A stretch of DNA of 64,000 bases from Pseudooceanicola spongiae (GTDB lineage: Bacteria; Pseudomonadota; Alphaproteobacteria; Rhodobacterales; Rhodobacteraceae), in the NCBI RefSeq assembly GCF_014899185.1, contig NZ_CP045201.1:1968501-2032500 (forward strand). Reading direction: 5' to 3'. The notes below the pieces were generated by a model that made no database searches, had not been told where the DNA came from, and saw only the letters and a program-made list of their open reading frames with translations. Each line of letters opens with the position of its first letter. The first letter of the stretch is position 1. The translations under genes were made by a program, and so were the position numbers. Shown here piece after piece: positions 16,039 to 26,376 of the stretch.

Positions 16039-17382
16039 ATGTCGAAGTTACTGACACGCCGGGGGCTGCTAAAGTCCGGTGCCGTGGGTGGCGCGGGGTT
16101 GGCCTTGCCAACCATTTTCACCGCGTCCTCGGCCTCGGCCTTCACCAACGAGCCGACGGGCGGCACCGTCACACTGGGTTTCAACGTCCCCCAATCCGGC
16201 CCCTACGCTGACGAGGGCGCGGACGAGCTGCGCGCCTACGAACTGGCGGTGGAGCATCTGAACGGCGAAGGCGACGGCGGGATGCTGAACACCTTCAGCT
16301 CCAAGGCGCTTGGCGGCAACGGGATCATGGGCAAGAAGGTCGCCTATGTCACCGGCGACACCCAGACCAAATCCGACGCAGCGCGCGCCAGCGCCAAGTC
16401 GATGATCGAAAAAGACGGCGCGATCATGATCACCGGCGGCTCGTCCTCGGGCGTGGCGGTGGCTGTGCAGGGGTTGTGCCAGGAGGCGGGCGTGATCTTC
16501 ATGGCCGGGCTCACCCACTCCAACGACACCACCGGCAAGGACAAGAAGGCCAATGGTTTCCGGCACTTCTTCAACGCCTACATGTCGGCGGCGGCGCTCG
16601 CGCCCGTGCTGGAAAAGCTCTATGGCAGCGACCGTGCGGCCTATCACCTGACGGCGGATTACACATGGGGCTGGACGCAGCAGGAATCGATCCAGGCCGC
16701 GACCGAGGCGATTGGCTGGAGAACCGTCAACAACGTGCTGACGCCGCTGGCCGCAACCGACTTCTCGTCCTATATCGCGCCGGTGCTGAATTCGGGCGCA
16801 GATGTCCTGGTCCTGAACCACTACGGCGGAAACATGGTGAACTCGCTCACCAACGCCGTGCAGTTCGGGCTGCGTGAAAAGCAGGTCAACGGCAAGAACT
16901 TCGAGATCGTCGTGCCGCTGTATTCGGAGCTGATGGCCAAGGGTGCCGGTCAGAACATCAAGGGCATCGTCGGGTCGCAGAACTGGGACTGGAAGCTGGG
17001 CGACGAGGGCACGGCCGCCTTCGTGAAAAGCTTCGGCACCAAGTACGGCTTCCCGCCGAGCCAGGCCGCACAGACCTGCTACGCGCAGACCATGCTCTAT
17101 GCCGATGCGGTCGAGCGCGCCGGTTCGTTCAACCCCTGCGCCGTGGGCGAGGCCCTTGCGGGCTTTGAGTTCGACGGGCTGGGCAACGGCAAGACGCTGT
17201 ACCGCGCCGATGACCACCAGTGCTTCAAGGACGTGCTGGTCGTGAAGGGTGCGGAAGATCCGCAGGATGAATTCCACCTCGTGGAGATCGTCGAAGTCAC
17301 TCCGGTCGCTCAGGTCACCTATGACCCCGAGCATCCGATGTTCGCGGGCGGTGCCCTGGGCGAATGTAACCCGGGCGCCTGA
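16039..17382 (+). CDS. ABC transporter substrate-binding protein, branched-chain amino-acid/urea type (Tat-exported)
   Basis: 447 residues starting after a GGGAGGATTTTC site. The N-terminus MSKLLTRRGLLKSGAVGG is a twin-arginine signal (TRRGLLKSG) ending near ASAFT, so the protein is exported folded. The mature part is a type I periplasmic binding fold of the LivJ/UrtA class (GFNVPQSGPYADEGADELRA, IMITGGSSSGVAVAVQGL, YHLTADYTWGWTQQESIQAA). Position between scfR and the permeases, and the acsA gene at the operon end, suggest short-chain carboxylates rather than amino acids; this is inference. A 13-bp hairpin follows the stop. Confidence 0.9.
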   Translation: MSKLLTRRGLLKSGAVGGAGLALPTIFTASSASAFTNEPTGGTVTLGFNVPQSGPYADEGADELRAYELAVEHLNGEGDGGMLNTFSSKALGGNGIMGKKVAYVTGDTQTKSDAARASAKSMIEKDGAIMITGGSSSGVAVAVQGLCQEAGVIFMAGLTHSNDTTGKDKKANGFRHFFNAYMSAAALAPVLEKLYGSDRAAYHLTADYTWGWTQQESIQAATEAIGWRTVNNVLTPLAATDFSSYIAPVLNSGADVLVLNHYGGNMVNSLTNAVQFGLREKQVNGKNFEIVVPLYSELMAKGAGQNIKGIVGSQNWDWKLGDEGTAAFVKSFGTKYGFPPSQAAQTCYAQTMLYADAVERAGSFNPCAVGEALAGFEFDGLGNGKTLYRADDHQCFKDVLVVKGAEDPQDEFHLVEIVEVTPVAQVTYDPEHPMFAGGALGECNPGA

Positions 17383-17395
17383 GGCGACCCTTCTG

Positions 17396-17426
17396 ACCGG
17401 CCGCGCGAGGGGATCGCGCGGCCGGT
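17396..17426 (+). terminator. Strong hairpin between binding-protein and permease genes
   Basis: ACCGGCCGCGCGA (17396-17408) pairs perfectly with TCGCGCGGCCGGT (17414-17426), followed by TCTT. With no real T-run it is more likely a partial terminator or an mRNA-stabilising stem that keeps the binding protein more abundant than the membrane subunits. Confidence 0.65.
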
Positions 17427-17531
17427 TCTTGCGGCCCCCAACAGGCCACCCCCCGATGCAACACGACCAAACAGGGGCCAGAGGCGGCCCCTGCGGCGCA
17501 TCGCAACTTCCAAGAAACGCGAGTGGTGACA

Positions 17532-18563
17532 ATGGAAGCGATCCTTCTGCAAGTTCTGAACGGGCTGGACAAGGGCTCGGCCTATGCGCTGATTGCGCTC
17601 GGCCTGACGCTGATTTTCGGCACGCTCGGCGTGGTCAACTTTGCCCATGGCGCGCTGTTCATGATCGGGGCCTTCTGCGCGGTGACCGTGCAAAAAGTGC
17701 TGACCCTGTCGAAAATCACGCTGGACCCGGTCAAGACCGACTTTCTCGGCAATCCTCTGCAGATCAAGACGCCGTACGTCGAGGGCTGGTTCGGCCCCGA
17801 GTTCGGCGCGGCCCTGATCGACTGGTCGGTGCCGCTGGCGATCCTGTTCGCCATTCCGATCATGCTGGTCATCGGTGTGGTGATGGAGCGCGGGCTGATC
17901 AAGCATTTCTACCGCCGCCCCCATGCCGACCAGATCCTGGTGACCTTCGGCCTGGCCATCGTGCTGCAGGAGCTGATCAAGCATTATTTCGGCGCCAACC
18001 AGATCGCCACCCCTGCCCCGGACGTATTTCGCGGCAGCTTTGATTTCGGGGCGATGATGGGGATGGACCCGAACGTGGTCATCTATCCTTACTGGCGGCT
18101 GGTGTACTTTGCCTTCGCGGCCGTGATCATCGGCGCGGTCTTTGCCTTTCTGCAGTTCACCACCTTCGGGATGGTCGTGCGCGCCGGCATGGCGGACCGC
18201 GAGACCGTCGGCCTGCTGGGCATCAACATCGACAAGCGGTTCACCATCATGTTCGGCCTGGCCGCCGCTGTCGCGGGCATGGCCGGGGTGATGTACGCCC
18301 CGATCAATTCACCCAACTATCACATCGGCATGGATTTTCTGGTGCTGAGCTTTGTCGTGGTCGTCGTCGGCGGCATGGGCAGTCTGCCCGGTGCGGTGCT
18401 GGCGGGCTTCCTGCTCGGTATCCTCGAGAGCTTTGCCTCGATGAACGAGATCAAGTCCCTCATCCCCGGCATCGACCAGATCATCATCTACCTCGCCGCC
18501 ATCATCATTTTGCTGACACGTCCGCGCGGCCTCATGGGTCGCAAGGGCGTGATGGAGGACTAA
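17532..18563 (+). CDS. Branched-chain-type ABC transporter permease (LivH-like)
   Basis: 343 residues from the ATG at 17532; a GTG at 17523 is the alternative. About eight membrane segments. Family patterns are QVLNGLDKGSAYALIALGLT, VVNFAHGALFMIGAF (the FAHG motif) and VVVVGGMGSLPGAVLAG near the C-terminus. It is the LivH subunit of a heterodimeric inner-membrane channel with the LivM gene 3 bp downstream. An insertion of about 40 residues (KVLTLSKITLDPVKTDFLGN) after the FAHG helix is longer than in classical LivH. Substrate likely the same as the Tat-exported binding protein. Confidence 0.92.
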   Translation: MEAILLQVLNGLDKGSAYALIALGLTLIFGTLGVVNFAHGALFMIGAFCAVTVQKVLTLSKITLDPVKTDFLGNPLQIKTPYVEGWFGPEFGAALIDWSVPLAILFAIPIMLVIGVVMERGLIKHFYRRPHADQILVTFGLAIVLQELIKHYFGANQIATPAPDVFRGSFDFGAMMGMDPNVVIYPYWRLVYFAFAAVIIGAVFAFLQFTTFGMVVRAGMADRETVGLLGINIDKRFTIMFGLAAAVAGMAGVMYAPINSPNYHIGMDFLVLSFVVVVVGGMGSLPGAVLAGFLLGILESFASMNEIKSLIPGIDQIIIYLAAIIILLTRPRGLMGRKGVMED

Positions 18564-18566
18564 TCC

Positions 18567-19769
18567 ATGCTGGGTATCAAAGGCAAAGACCTGACCCTTT
18601 TGTGTGTCGTGGCGGTGCTTGCACTGTGCGCACCGTTCATCCTGAACCCTTTCCCCCAGAGCAGCGCCATGGCGCAGTTCAACGCGGGCTATCCCGACCT
18701 GATGCAGCGCTTCGTGATCTTCGGGATCTTCGCGGTCGGCTTCAACATCCTGTTCGGGCTGACCGGCTATCTGTCCTTCGGGCACGCGGCCTTCCTCGGC
18801 GTCGGGTCCTATTCCGCCGTCTGGATGTTCAAGCTGCTGAGCATGAACGTCATCCCCGCGATCATCCTGTCGGTCATCGTGGCGGGGCTGTTCGCGCTGG
18901 TCATCGGCTTCGTATCCCTGCGCCGATCGGGCATCTACTTCTCGATCCTGACGCTGGCCTTCGCACAGATGAGCTTCAACCTCGCCTATTCCGTGCTGAC
19001 ACCGATCACCAACGGCGAGACGGGGCTGCAACTGTCGCTGGATGATCCGCGGATCTTCGGCACCTCGGTCAGCGATACGGGCGGTATTCCGGTGACCAGC
19101 CTGTTCGGGATGGAGATGCGCGAGACCTCGACGCTGTCTCTCGGCGACTGGAGTTTTCAGTTTTCCAACGGCTATTACCTCTGCGCGGTGCTGCTGCTGG
19201 TGTCCTTCTACATCTCGATCCGCATCTTCCGCTCGCCCTTCGGGCTGATGCTGCGGGCGGTGAAGTCGAACCAGACGCGGCTGAACTACACCGGGCTGAA
19301 CACCCGCCCCTACACGCTGGCGGCCTTCGTGATTTCGGGGATGTATGCCGGGCTGGCCGGTGGTCTGCTCGCCTCGATGGACCCGCTGGCGGGCGCCGAG
19401 CGGATGCAGTGGACGGCGTCGGGCGAGGTGGTTCTGATGACCATCCTTGGCGGCGCGGGCACGCTGATCGGGCCGGTGCTGGGCGCGGGCTTCATCAAGT
19501 ACTTCGAGAACATCTTCTCCAAGATCAACGACAACGTGCTGCATCAGTGGTTCGGCGGTCTGCCCGAGGGGCTGGAGAACGCCGTCGTCTGGTTCACCGA
19601 ACACTTCGTCGGCTCGGGCTGGAACCTGACGCTGGGGCTGCTGTTCATGCTGGTCGTCACCTTCCTGCCCGGTGGGCTGGTCGAGGGCGGCACGCGCATC
19701 GGCCGCCTGATCCGTGGCAAATCCAAGCGGGCCGAGAAGAAAGCCGCGCAATCCAAACCCGCGGAATAG
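18567..19769 (+). CDS. Branched-chain-type ABC transporter permease (LivM-like)
   Basis: 400 residues, starting 3 bp after the livH-like stop. The LivM signature is clear: [20 protein letters not shown] (about 67-86), [19 protein letters not shown], then [21 protein letters not shown] toward the C-terminus. About 10 membrane segments and a basic C-terminal tail ([16 protein letters not shown]). An insert of about 50 residues ([20 protein letters not shown]) between helices is typical of UrtC/LivM variants. Partner of the preceding permease in the inner membrane. Confidence 0.92.
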   Translation: MLGIKGKDLTLLCVVAVLALCAPFILNPFPQSSAMAQFNAGYPDLMQRFVIFGIFAVGFNILFGLTGYLSFGHAAFLGVGSYSAVWMFKLLSMNVIPAIILSVIVAGLFALVIGFVSLRRSGIYFSILTLAFAQMSFNLAYSVLTPITNGETGLQLSLDDPRIFGTSVSDTGGIPVTSLFGMEMRETSTLSLGDWSFQFSNGYYLCAVLLLVSFYISIRIFRSPFGLMLRAVKSNQTRLNYTGLNTRPYTLAAFVISGMYAGLAGGLLASMDPLAGAERMQWTASGEVVLMTILGGAGTLIGPVLGAGFIKYFENIFSKINDNVLHQWFGGLPEGLENAVVWFTEHFVGSGWNLTLGLLFMLVVTFLPGGLVEGGTRIGRLIRGKSKRAEKKAAQSKPAE

Positions 19770-19778
19770 GAGCGCACC

Positions 19779-20540
19779 ATGGGAATTCTTGAGGTCAAGA
19801 ACGTCAACAAACGCTTCGGGGGCTTGCAGGCGCTGGGGGATGTGAACCTCAGCGTGGCCGAAAACTCGGTCCACGCGATCATCGGGCCGAACGGCGCGGG
19901 CAAATCGACGCTGCTGAACTGTCTGGTGGGCAAGCTCATCCCGGACACAGGCTCGGTCATGTTCGACGGCCAGTCGGTGCTGGGGCGCACCCCGTATGAG
20001 ATCAACCAGATGGGGATTTCCCGCGTGTTTCAGACGCCCGAGATCTTCGGCGATCTGACGGTGATGGAAAACATGCTGATCCCCTGCTTCGCCAGGCGCG
20101 ACGGGTCGTTCAAGCTGAACGCGATCCGCAGCGTCGAAGGCCAGGCAGATATCCACGACAAGGCCGAGGCGATGCTGGTCGACATGAACATGGCCGACAA
20201 GCGGCACATGCACGCGGCCTCGATGTCGCGCGGTGACAAGCGGCGGCTGGAAATCGGCATGTGTCTGGCGCAGGAGCCGCGCCTGCTGCTGCTGGATGAA
20301 CCCACAGCCGGCATGGCGCGCGCCGACACCAACAACACCATCGACCTGCTGAAACAGATCAAGGAGGAGCGCAACATCACCATCGTCATCATCGAACATG
20401 ACATGCATGTCGTCTTCTCGCTGGCGCAGCGGATCACGGTGCTGGCGCAGGGCAGCCCTCTGGTTGAGGACACCCCCGACAAGATCAAGGGCCACCCCAA
20501 GGTGCGCGAAGCGTATCTGGGCGAGAGCACTCCGGCGTAA
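19779..20540 (+). CDS. ABC transporter ATP-binding protein (LivG-like)
   Basis: 253 residues. Walker A GPNGAGKST (about 39-47), Q-loop region GISRVFQTPEIFGDLTV, signature MSRGDKRRLEIGMCLA (a non-LSGGQ form common in LivG/UrtD), Walker B LLLLDEPTAGM, and H-loop IIEHDMHVVF. It supplies energy to the importer with the LivF-like subunit encoded 15 bp downstream. The start follows TAGGAG. Confidence 0.95.
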   Translation: MGILEVKNVNKRFGGLQALGDVNLSVAENSVHAIIGPNGAGKSTLLNCLVGKLIPDTGSVMFDGQSVLGRTPYEINQMGISRVFQTPEIFGDLTVMENMLIPCFARRDGSFKLNAIRSVEGQADIHDKAEAMLVDMNMADKRHMHAASMSRGDKRRLEIGMCLAQEPRLLLLDEPTAGMARADTNNTIDLLKQIKEERNITIVIIEHDMHVVFSLAQRITVLAQGSPLVEDTPDKIKGHPKVREAYLGESTPA

Positions 20541-20554
20541 AAGGAACCATCGCG

Positions 20555-21310
20555 ATGAACGTCAAACCCGATTTCAACAAGGGCAAGAACTACGCCGAAA
20601 CCGCCCCCGCCTTCCTGTCCGTCTGGAACATGGAGAGCTATTATGGCGAGAGCTACATCGTCCAGAACATCTCCTTCAACGTGCATGAGGGCGAGATTCT
20701 GGCGCTACTCGGGCGCAACGGGGCGGGCAAGACCACGACCCTGCGCTCCATCGCGCGGATGAATTCGCCGCAGGTGACGGCGGGCGAAATCTGGCTGGAC
20801 CATCAGCCGCTGCACAAGATGGCAAGCTATGAGGCCTCGCGCGCCGGAATCGGGCTGGTGCCCGAGGACCGCGCCATCATCCCCGGCCTGACGGTGGAGG
20901 AGAACCTGCAACTGGCGCAGATCGCCCCGCCCATCGGCTGGTCGCTGGAACGGCTCTACGATCTGTTCCCGCGTCTGGGCGAGCGGCGCAAGCAGGAGGG
21001 GGTGACCCTGTCGGGCGGCGAACAGCAGATGCTGGCGATTGCCCGCGCACTGGCGCGTGACATCAAGGTGCTGCTGCTGGACGAACCCTATGAAGGTCTG
21101 GCCCCGGTGATCGTGGACGAGATCGAAAAGACCCTGCGCATCATCAAGGAACAGGGCATCACCACCATCCTGGTCGAACAGAACGCGGTGCGTGCGCTGG
21201 AACTGGCCGACCGGGCGGTCATCCTCGACACGGGCACCATTGTGTTTGACGGCGCAGCGGCAGAAGTTCTGGGGAACGAGGAGCTGCGGTCGGAATATCT
21301 GGCGATCTGA
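20555..21310 (+). CDS. ABC transporter ATP-binding protein (LivF-like)
   Basis: 251 residues. Walker A GRNGAGKTT, signature LSGGEQQMLAIARALA, Walker B VLLLDEPYEGLAP and H-loop ILVEQNAVRALE. About 20 residues precede the usual LivF start (MNVKPDFNKGKNYAETAP), and then the family continues with VWNMESYYGESYIVQNISF. It is the second ATPase of the importer. The next gene, acsA, lies 131 bp downstream on the same strand. Confidence 0.95.
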   Translation: MNVKPDFNKGKNYAETAPAFLSVWNMESYYGESYIVQNISFNVHEGEILALLGRNGAGKTTTLRSIARMNSPQVTAGEIWLDHQPLHKMASYEASRAGIGLVPEDRAIIPGLTVEENLQLAQIAPPIGWSLERLYDLFPRLGERRKQEGVTLSGGEQQMLAIARALARDIKVLLLDEPYEGLAPVIVDEIEKTLRIIKEQGITTILVEQNAVRALELADRAVILDTGTIVFDGAAAEVLGNEELRSEYLAI

Positions 21311-21441
21311 CGCTTGCAGGGCCTTGCAAAGCCTGTGCTTTTTGCCCGACCCTGCGGGGACGGGCCTAAAGGACGGGTTGCAGCCGCCTGCCCCTGCGCC
21401 CTAGGAATGACCGCGCATGATCGTGCGATGAGGAGACCGCG

Positions 21442-23394
21442 ATGACTGAAAAGATGTACCCCCCTTCCGATGATTTCGTGGCCGGCGCCCATATCGACGC
21501 CGACACCTATGCGTCGATGTATCAGGCCTCGGTCGATGACCCGGACACCTTCTGGGGCCGCGAGGCGAAAGACCGGCTGGACTGGATCGAGCCGTTCTCG
21601 GTGGTCAAGAACACCTGCTTTGATCTCGGGAAAGTGTCGGTGAAGTGGTTCGAGGATGGCGTGCTGAACGTCGCCTACAACTGCATCGACCGCCACCTTG
21701 AGAGCCGTGGCGACCAGACCGCGATCATCTTCGAACCCGACGACCCCGAGACCCCGGCCCAGCACATCACCTATACCGAGCTGCACGAGAAGGTCTGCCG
21801 TTTCTCCAACGTGCTGCTGGCGCAGGGCGTGATGCGCGGCGACCGGGTGATCATCTATCTGCCGATGATCCCCGAAGCCGCCTATGCCATGCTGGCCTGT
21901 GCCCGGATCGGCGCGATCCATTCCATCGTCTTCGCAGGCTTCAGTCCCGACGCGCTGGCCAACCGGATCAACGATTGCGGCGCCAAGGTGGTGATCACCG
22001 CCGACACCGCGCCGCGTGGCGGCCGCCGCACCAACCTGAAGTCCAACACCGACGCGGCCCTGCTGCACTGTTCTGACAAGGTGCGCTGCCTTGTCGTCAA
22101 ACATACCGGCGACCAGACCACCTGGATTCAGGACCGCGATGTCGACGTGAAAGCGATGATGGCGCAGGTCGCGCCCGATTGCCCGATCCGCCCGATGAAT
22201 GCCGAAGATCCGCTGTTCATCCTCTATACCTCCGGCTCGACCGGCAAACCGAAGGGCGTGGTGCACAGCTCGGGCGGCTATCTGCTCTATGCGGCGATGA
22301 CGCAGAAGCTGACGTTTGATTACCACGACGGCGATGTCTTCTGGTGCGGCGCGGATGTCGGCTGGGTCACCGGGCACAGCTATATCGTCTATGGCCCGCT
22401 GGCGAACGGCGCGACGACGCTGATGTTCGAGGGCGTGCCGACCTATCCCGATGCCTCCCGCTTCTGGCAGGTGATTGAAAAGCACAAAGTGGCGCAGTTC
22501 TACACCGCCCCCACCGCGATCCGTGCGCTGATGGGTCAGGGCACCAGCTTTGTCGAGGGCTGCGATCTGTCCTCGCTCAAGGTGCTGGGCACCGTGGGCG
22601 AGCCGATCAACCCCGAGGCCTGGACCTGGTACAACGACAATATCGGCAAGGGCAAACTGCCCATCGTCGACACCTGGTGGCAGACCGAAACCGGCGGGCA
22701 CATGATCACCCCCCTGCCCGGCGCCATGGCGACGAAACCCGGCTCCGCCACAAAACCGTTCTTTGGCGTGCAGCCGGTCGTGCTCGACCCGACAAGCGGC
22801 AAGGAACTGCACGAGACCAAGACCGAGGGTGTGCTGGCGATCAAGGACAGCTGGCCGGGGCAGATGCGCACCGTCTGGGGCGATCATGAGCGGTTCGAGA
22901 CCACCTACTTCAGCGACTACAAGGGCTACTACTTTGCCGGCGACGGCTGCCGGCGCGACGCCGATGGCTATTACTGGATCACTGGCCGGGTTGATGACGT
23001 GATCAACGTCTCGGGTCACCGGATGGGCACGGCGGAGGTCGAGAGCGCCCTTGTCGCCCATGCCAAGGTCGCCGAGGCGGCGGTCGTCGGCTACCCCCAT
23101 GCGGTCAAGGGTCAGGGCATCTATGCCTATGTCACGCTGATGAACAACGAAGAGCCCTCCGACGAGCTGCGGCGTGAGCTTGAGGGCTGGGTGCGCACCG
23201 AGATCGGGCCGATCGCCAAGCCCGACCTGATCCAGTGGGCCCCCGGTCTGCCCAAGACGCGTTCCGGCAAGATCATGCGGCGCATCCTGCGGAAAATCGC
23301 CGAGAACGACTATGACGCGCTCGGCGATATCTCGACGCTGGCGGACCCTTCTGTTGTCGAAGAGCTGATCGAAAACCGGATGAACAAGGCCTAA
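21442..23394 (+). CDS. acsA: Acetyl-coenzyme A synthetase (AMP-forming)
   Basis: 650 residues, the usual length. The adenylate-forming core [18 protein letters not shown] (about 263-280) and the substrate-pocket stretch [18 protein letters not shown] are present. The C-terminal hinge/catalytic motif is [17 protein letters not shown], whose Lys is the known site of inhibitory acetylation. It converts acetate, ATP and CoA to acetyl-CoA. Its place after the importer and near ScfR and the symporter-kinase makes it the metabolic endpoint of the locus. The start follows GAGGAGACCGCG. Confidence 0.97.
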   Translation: MTEKMYPPSDDFVAGAHIDADTYASMYQASVDDPDTFWGREAKDRLDWIEPFSVVKNTCFDLGKVSVKWFEDGVLNVAYNCIDRHLESRGDQTAIIFEPDDPETPAQHITYTELHEKVCRFSNVLLAQGVMRGDRVIIYLPMIPEAAYAMLACARIGAIHSIVFAGFSPDALANRINDCGAKVVITADTAPRGGRRTNLKSNTDAALLHCSDKVRCLVVKHTGDQTTWIQDRDVDVKAMMAQVAPDCPIRPMNAEDPLFILYTSGSTGKPKGVVHSSGGYLLYAAMTQKLTFDYHDGDVFWCGADVGWVTGHSYIVYGPLANGATTLMFEGVPTYPDASRFWQVIEKHKVAQFYTAPTAIRALMGQGTSFVEGCDLSSLKVLGTVGEPINPEAWTWYNDNIGKGKLPIVDTWWQTETGGHMITPLPGAMATKPGSATKPFFGVQPVVLDPTSGKELHETKTEGVLAIKDSWPGQMRTVWGDHERFETTYFSDYKGYYFAGDGCRRDADGYYWITGRVDDVINVSGHRMGTAEVESALVAHAKVAEAAVVGYPHAVKGQGIYAYVTLMNNEEPSDELRRELEGWVRTEIGPIAKPDLIQWAPGLPKTRSGKIMRRILRKIAENDYDALGDISTLADPSVVEELIENRMNKA

Positions 23395-23417
23395 ACCCCT
23401 ATATATCAGCGACTTAC

Positions 23418-23449
23418 ACCGGCCCCGGCGCAGATGCTCCGGGGCCGGT
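23418..23449 (+). terminator. Hairpin after acsA
   Basis: ACCGGCCCCGG (23418-23428) pairs with CCGGGGCCGGT (23439-23449). Only a short T-rich tail follows (TTGGCGTTT), so efficiency is uncertain. Confidence 0.6.
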
Positions 23450-23602
23450 TGGCGTTTGGGGGCGGCGCATTTGACGCGCGTGCATCCGCGCCCCCTCCCC
23501 CGGCTTGCGCAAAAGACGGTGGAACCTGCGCGCCCTATCCGGGGTTGGGTGATCAGACGACGACACGATACGTCGAACGAAACAAAGTTTAGGAGACCCC
23601 AG

Positions 23603-24217
23603 ATGAACACGATGAAAACTCTGCTGTCCGGTGCCGCCGCTCTTGCCCTGCTGTCCGCTCCGGTGATGGCCGATACCGCCAAGACCACCGTTGATGACGA
23701 AGCCTCGACCAGCGTACAGGCCGACCCTCAGGTCGACAGCGTTGGTGAAGAGCTGGGCGATGTTGCCGATGCAACCGGCAACGCGATTTCCAATGGCGTC
23801 GATGCCACTGGCAATGCAATCGACAACGCCGCTGACTCTGTGGCTGAAGAAACCAACGAGCTGACCACGGACACCACGAAGACGGCCGAAAAGATCGGCG
23901 ATGACGTCGCCCCGATGACGATGACCGCCGATGACCTCGAAGGCTATTCGGTCAAGACGACCAACGGCGATGTGATTGGCGAGGTCGACAATGTCGTTCT
24001 GGTCAACGGCAACGCGATGGCCGTGGTCGGGATCGGCGGCTTCCTGGGTCTGGGCGAACATGACGTGGCGCTGCCGCTGTCCGAGCTGACCTTCGACGGC
24101 ACCGATGTCTGGGCCGAGGGCTATACCAAAGCCGAGCTTGAGGCGATGGCCGAGTTCGACAAGGACAGCGCGACGGAAGTCAACGACGACGAACCCGTGC
24201 TGCTCGGCAAATCCTGA
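23603..24217 (+). CDS. Exported PRC-barrel domain protein
   Basis: 204 residues from the ATG at 23603 (TAGGAGACCCCAG upstream). A Sec signal peptide MNTMKTLLSGAAALALLS ends at VMADT. An acidic stretch with repeats (DATGNAISNGVDATGNAIDN) follows, then a PRC-barrel-like domain at about 110-185 (LEGYSVKTTNGDVIGEVDNV, GIGGFLGLGEHDVALPLSEL). PRC barrels bind RNA or proteins in other contexts; exported versions are common in Rhodobacteraceae with no fixed role. The gene stands alone with a terminator after it. Very acidic and low in Cys. Confidence 0.85.
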   Translation: MNTMKTLLSGAAALALLSAPVMADTAKTTVDDEASTSVQADPQVDSVGEELGDVADATGNAISNGVDATGNAIDNAADSVAEETNELTTDTTKTAEKIGDDVAPMTMTADDLEGYSVKTTNGDVIGEVDNVVLVNGNAMAVVGIGGFLGLGEHDVALPLSELTFDGTDVWAEGYTKAELEAMAEFDKDSATEVNDDEPVLLGKS

Positions 24218-24247
24218 GACCTGAGCGCGCAAGCTGAGGCATACATC

Positions 24248-24285
24248 CGGGCCGCTCCCTTTTCCGGGGGCGGCCCGTTCTCTTT
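24248..24285 (+). terminator. Intrinsic terminator after the PRC-barrel gene
   Basis: CGGGCCGCTCCC (24248-24259) and GGGGGCGGCCCG (24266-24277) form a GC-rich stem followed by TTCTCTTT. Confidence 0.8.
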
Positions 24286-24480
24286 CCGTCAAACGCCGCA
24301 AAATTCTGCCCGGCTGCCCCCCGGCGGCCCCGGTGAACCCCGCATGGGTCCGGCCAGAGCCGTTTTCACCGGCCTGCCCTGACATCCACGCCTTTTCACT
24401 CGGAACGGCTTTCTCTATAAGCGGTGCAATCATATGAGTGCCTCCGCGGATTGGGGGGCGTATATCCGATCGAGGGTGCA

Positions 24481-24975
24481 ATGACTGACAAGACGCATGA
24501 AGCAGACGTGGCCTTTATCAAGGCATTGGCAGAACTGCTGCGCGAGAATGATCTGACCGAGCTTGAGGTCAAACGCGAATACGCCAAGGATGACGGGCTG
24601 AACGTCCGTGTCAGCCGCAAATCCGAAGTGACCGCCACCATGGCGATCCCGGCCCCGGCAGCACAGGCCCCGGCCTATGCGCCTGCCGCAGCCGCCGCGC
24701 CGGCCCCGGTGGCCATCGCCTCTGACGACCCGGCAGATCATCCCGGCGCAGTGACCTCGCCCATGGTTGGCACGGTCTATCTTCAGCCCGAACCAACTTC
24801 GCCCGCTTTCGTCAAGGTTGGCGATACGGTGTCTGAGGGCGACACGCTGCTGATCGTCGAAGCCATGAAGACCATGAACCACATTCCCGCGCCCCGCTCT
24901 GGCGTCGTCAAGCGGATCCTCGTCGAGGATAAGGCCGTCGTGGAATACGGTTCGCCCCTGATGATCATCGAGTAA
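24481..24975 (+). CDS. accB: Biotin carboxyl carrier protein of acetyl-CoA carboxylase
   Basis: 164 residues from the ATG at 24481 (GAGGGTGCA upstream; an earlier frame from 24424 is rejected). The N-terminus is [20 protein letters not shown], a flexible Ala/Pro linker lies at about 60-80, and the biotinyl domain has the biotin Lys at about 130 in [10 protein letters not shown]. The family usually has EAMKLMN/MKMMN, so the Thr after Lys is a conservative change. It carries carboxybiotin between AccC and the transcarboxylase for malonyl-CoA synthesis. accC starts 8 bp downstream. Confidence 0.95.
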   Translation: MTDKTHEADVAFIKALAELLRENDLTELEVKREYAKDDGLNVRVSRKSEVTATMAIPAPAAQAPAYAPAAAAAPAPVAIASDDPADHPGAVTSPMVGTVYLQPEPTSPAFVKVGDTVSEGDTLLIVEAMKTMNHIPAPRSGVVKRILVEDKAVVEYGSPLMIIE

Positions 24976-24983
24976 GGCATCCC

Positions 24984-26333
24984 ATGTTCGAAAAGATCCT
25001 GATCGCCAACCGCGGCGAAATCGCCCTGCGTGTCATCCGCGCCGCGCGCGAGATGGGCATTCGCAGCGTCGCCGTCCACTCCACCGCGGACAGTGACGCG
25101 ATGCATGTGCGCATGGCCGATGAAAGCGTCTGCATCGGCCCGCCCTCCTCCACCGACAGCTATCTCTCGATCCCCGCGATCATGGCCGCCGCCGAAGTGA
25201 CCGGCGCGCAGGCGATCCACCCGGGCTACGGTTTCCTGTCGGAAAACGCCGCCTTCGTGCAGATCGTCGAAGACCACGGGCTGAGCTTTATCGGTCCGCG
25301 CGCCGAACACATCCGCATCATGGGCGACAAGATCACCGCCAAGGACACGATGAAGGCGCTCGGCGTGCCCTGCGTGCCCGGCTCGGATGGTGGCGTCGCC
25401 ACGCTCGACGACGCCCGCCGCGTGGGCGAAGAGATCGGCTATCCCGTGATCATCAAAGCCACGGCGGGTGGCGGTGGTCGCGGCATGAAGGTCGCACAGA
25501 CCGCGAAGGACATGGAAAGCGCGTTCCACACCGCCCGCTCCGAGAGCAAGGCGGCCTTTGGCAACGACGAAGTCTATATCGAGAAGTACCTGACCACGCC
25601 GCGCCACATCGAGATCCAGGTCTTTGGCGATGGCAAGGGCACGGCTGTGCACCTGGGCGAGCGCGACTGCTCGCTGCAGCGCCGCCACCAGAAGGTGCTG
25701 GAAGAGGCCCCCGGCCCCACCATCACCCCCGAGGAACGCGCCCGCATCGGCAAGGTCTGCGCCGACGCCGTCGCCGCGATCAAATACGCCGGCGCCGGCA
25801 CGATCGAGTTCCTCTACGAGAACGGCGAGTTCTATTTCATCGAGATGAACACCCGTCTGCAGGTCGAACACCCCGTCACCGAGGCGATCTTCGGTGTCGA
25901 CCTCGTGCGCGAACAGATCCGCGTCGCCGAAGGCCTGCCACTGTCGTTCACGCAGGACGACCTGCAGATCAACGGCCACGCCATCGAGGTCCGCATCAAC
26001 GCCGAAACGGTGCCCGCCTTTGCGCCGCGTCCCGGCAAGATCACCGCCTACCATGCCCCCGGTGGGCTTGGCGTGCGGATGGATTCGGCGCTCTATGACG
26101 GCTATTCGATCCCGCCATACTACGACAGCCTGATCGGCAAGCTGATCGTGCACGGCCGCGACCGTCGCGAGGCTCTGGCCCGCCTCGACCGCGCTCTGGG
26201 CGAGCTGATCGTCGACGGTGTCGAGAACACCGTGCCGCTGTTCGTGCGGCTGCTGCAGGACCCGGATATCCACTCTGGCACCTACAACATCCACTGGCTG
26301 GAAAAATGGCTGGAGCGGACCTACGCACGCTGA
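24984..26333 (+). CDS. accC: Biotin carboxylase subunit of acetyl-CoA carboxylase
   Basis: 449 residues, normal size. ATP-grasp enzyme: the N-terminus [20 protein letters not shown], then [10 protein letters not shown], the glycine-rich ATP loop [13 protein letters not shown], and the catalytic region [19 protein letters not shown] with Glu/Arg residues. It carboxylates the AccB biotin using bicarbonate and ATP, starting fatty-acid synthesis. It is in an operon with accB (8 bp spacing) and probably aat downstream. Confidence 0.97.
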   Translation: MFEKILIANRGEIALRVIRAAREMGIRSVAVHSTADSDAMHVRMADESVCIGPPSSTDSYLSIPAIMAAAEVTGAQAIHPGYGFLSENAAFVQIVEDHGLSFIGPRAEHIRIMGDKITAKDTMKALGVPCVPGSDGGVATLDDARRVGEEIGYPVIIKATAGGGGRGMKVAQTAKDMESAFHTARSESKAAFGNDEVYIEKYLTTPRHIEIQVFGDGKGTAVHLGERDCSLQRRHQKVLEEAPGPTITPEERARIGKVCADAVAAIKYAGAGTIEFLYENGEFYFIEMNTRLQVEHPVTEAIFGVDLVREQIRVAEGLPLSFTQDDLQINGHAIEVRINAETVPAFAPRPGKITAYHAPGGLGVRMDSALYDGYSIPPYYDSLIGKLIVHGRDRREALARLDRALGELIVDGVENTVPLFVRLLQDPDIHSGTYNIHWLEKWLERTYAR

Positions 26334-26376
26334 TCGCCCCACACCAGCGACAAGACCTTCGGGCAGGATCATCCCC

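Noticed and set aside
18309-20495. Leftward frame of 728 codons
   Set aside because: Antisense to the livH-, livM- and livG-like genes; no motif or ribosome binding site.
21088-23688. Leftward frame of 866 codons
   Set aside because: Antisense to acsA, which has all catalytic motifs on the other strand.
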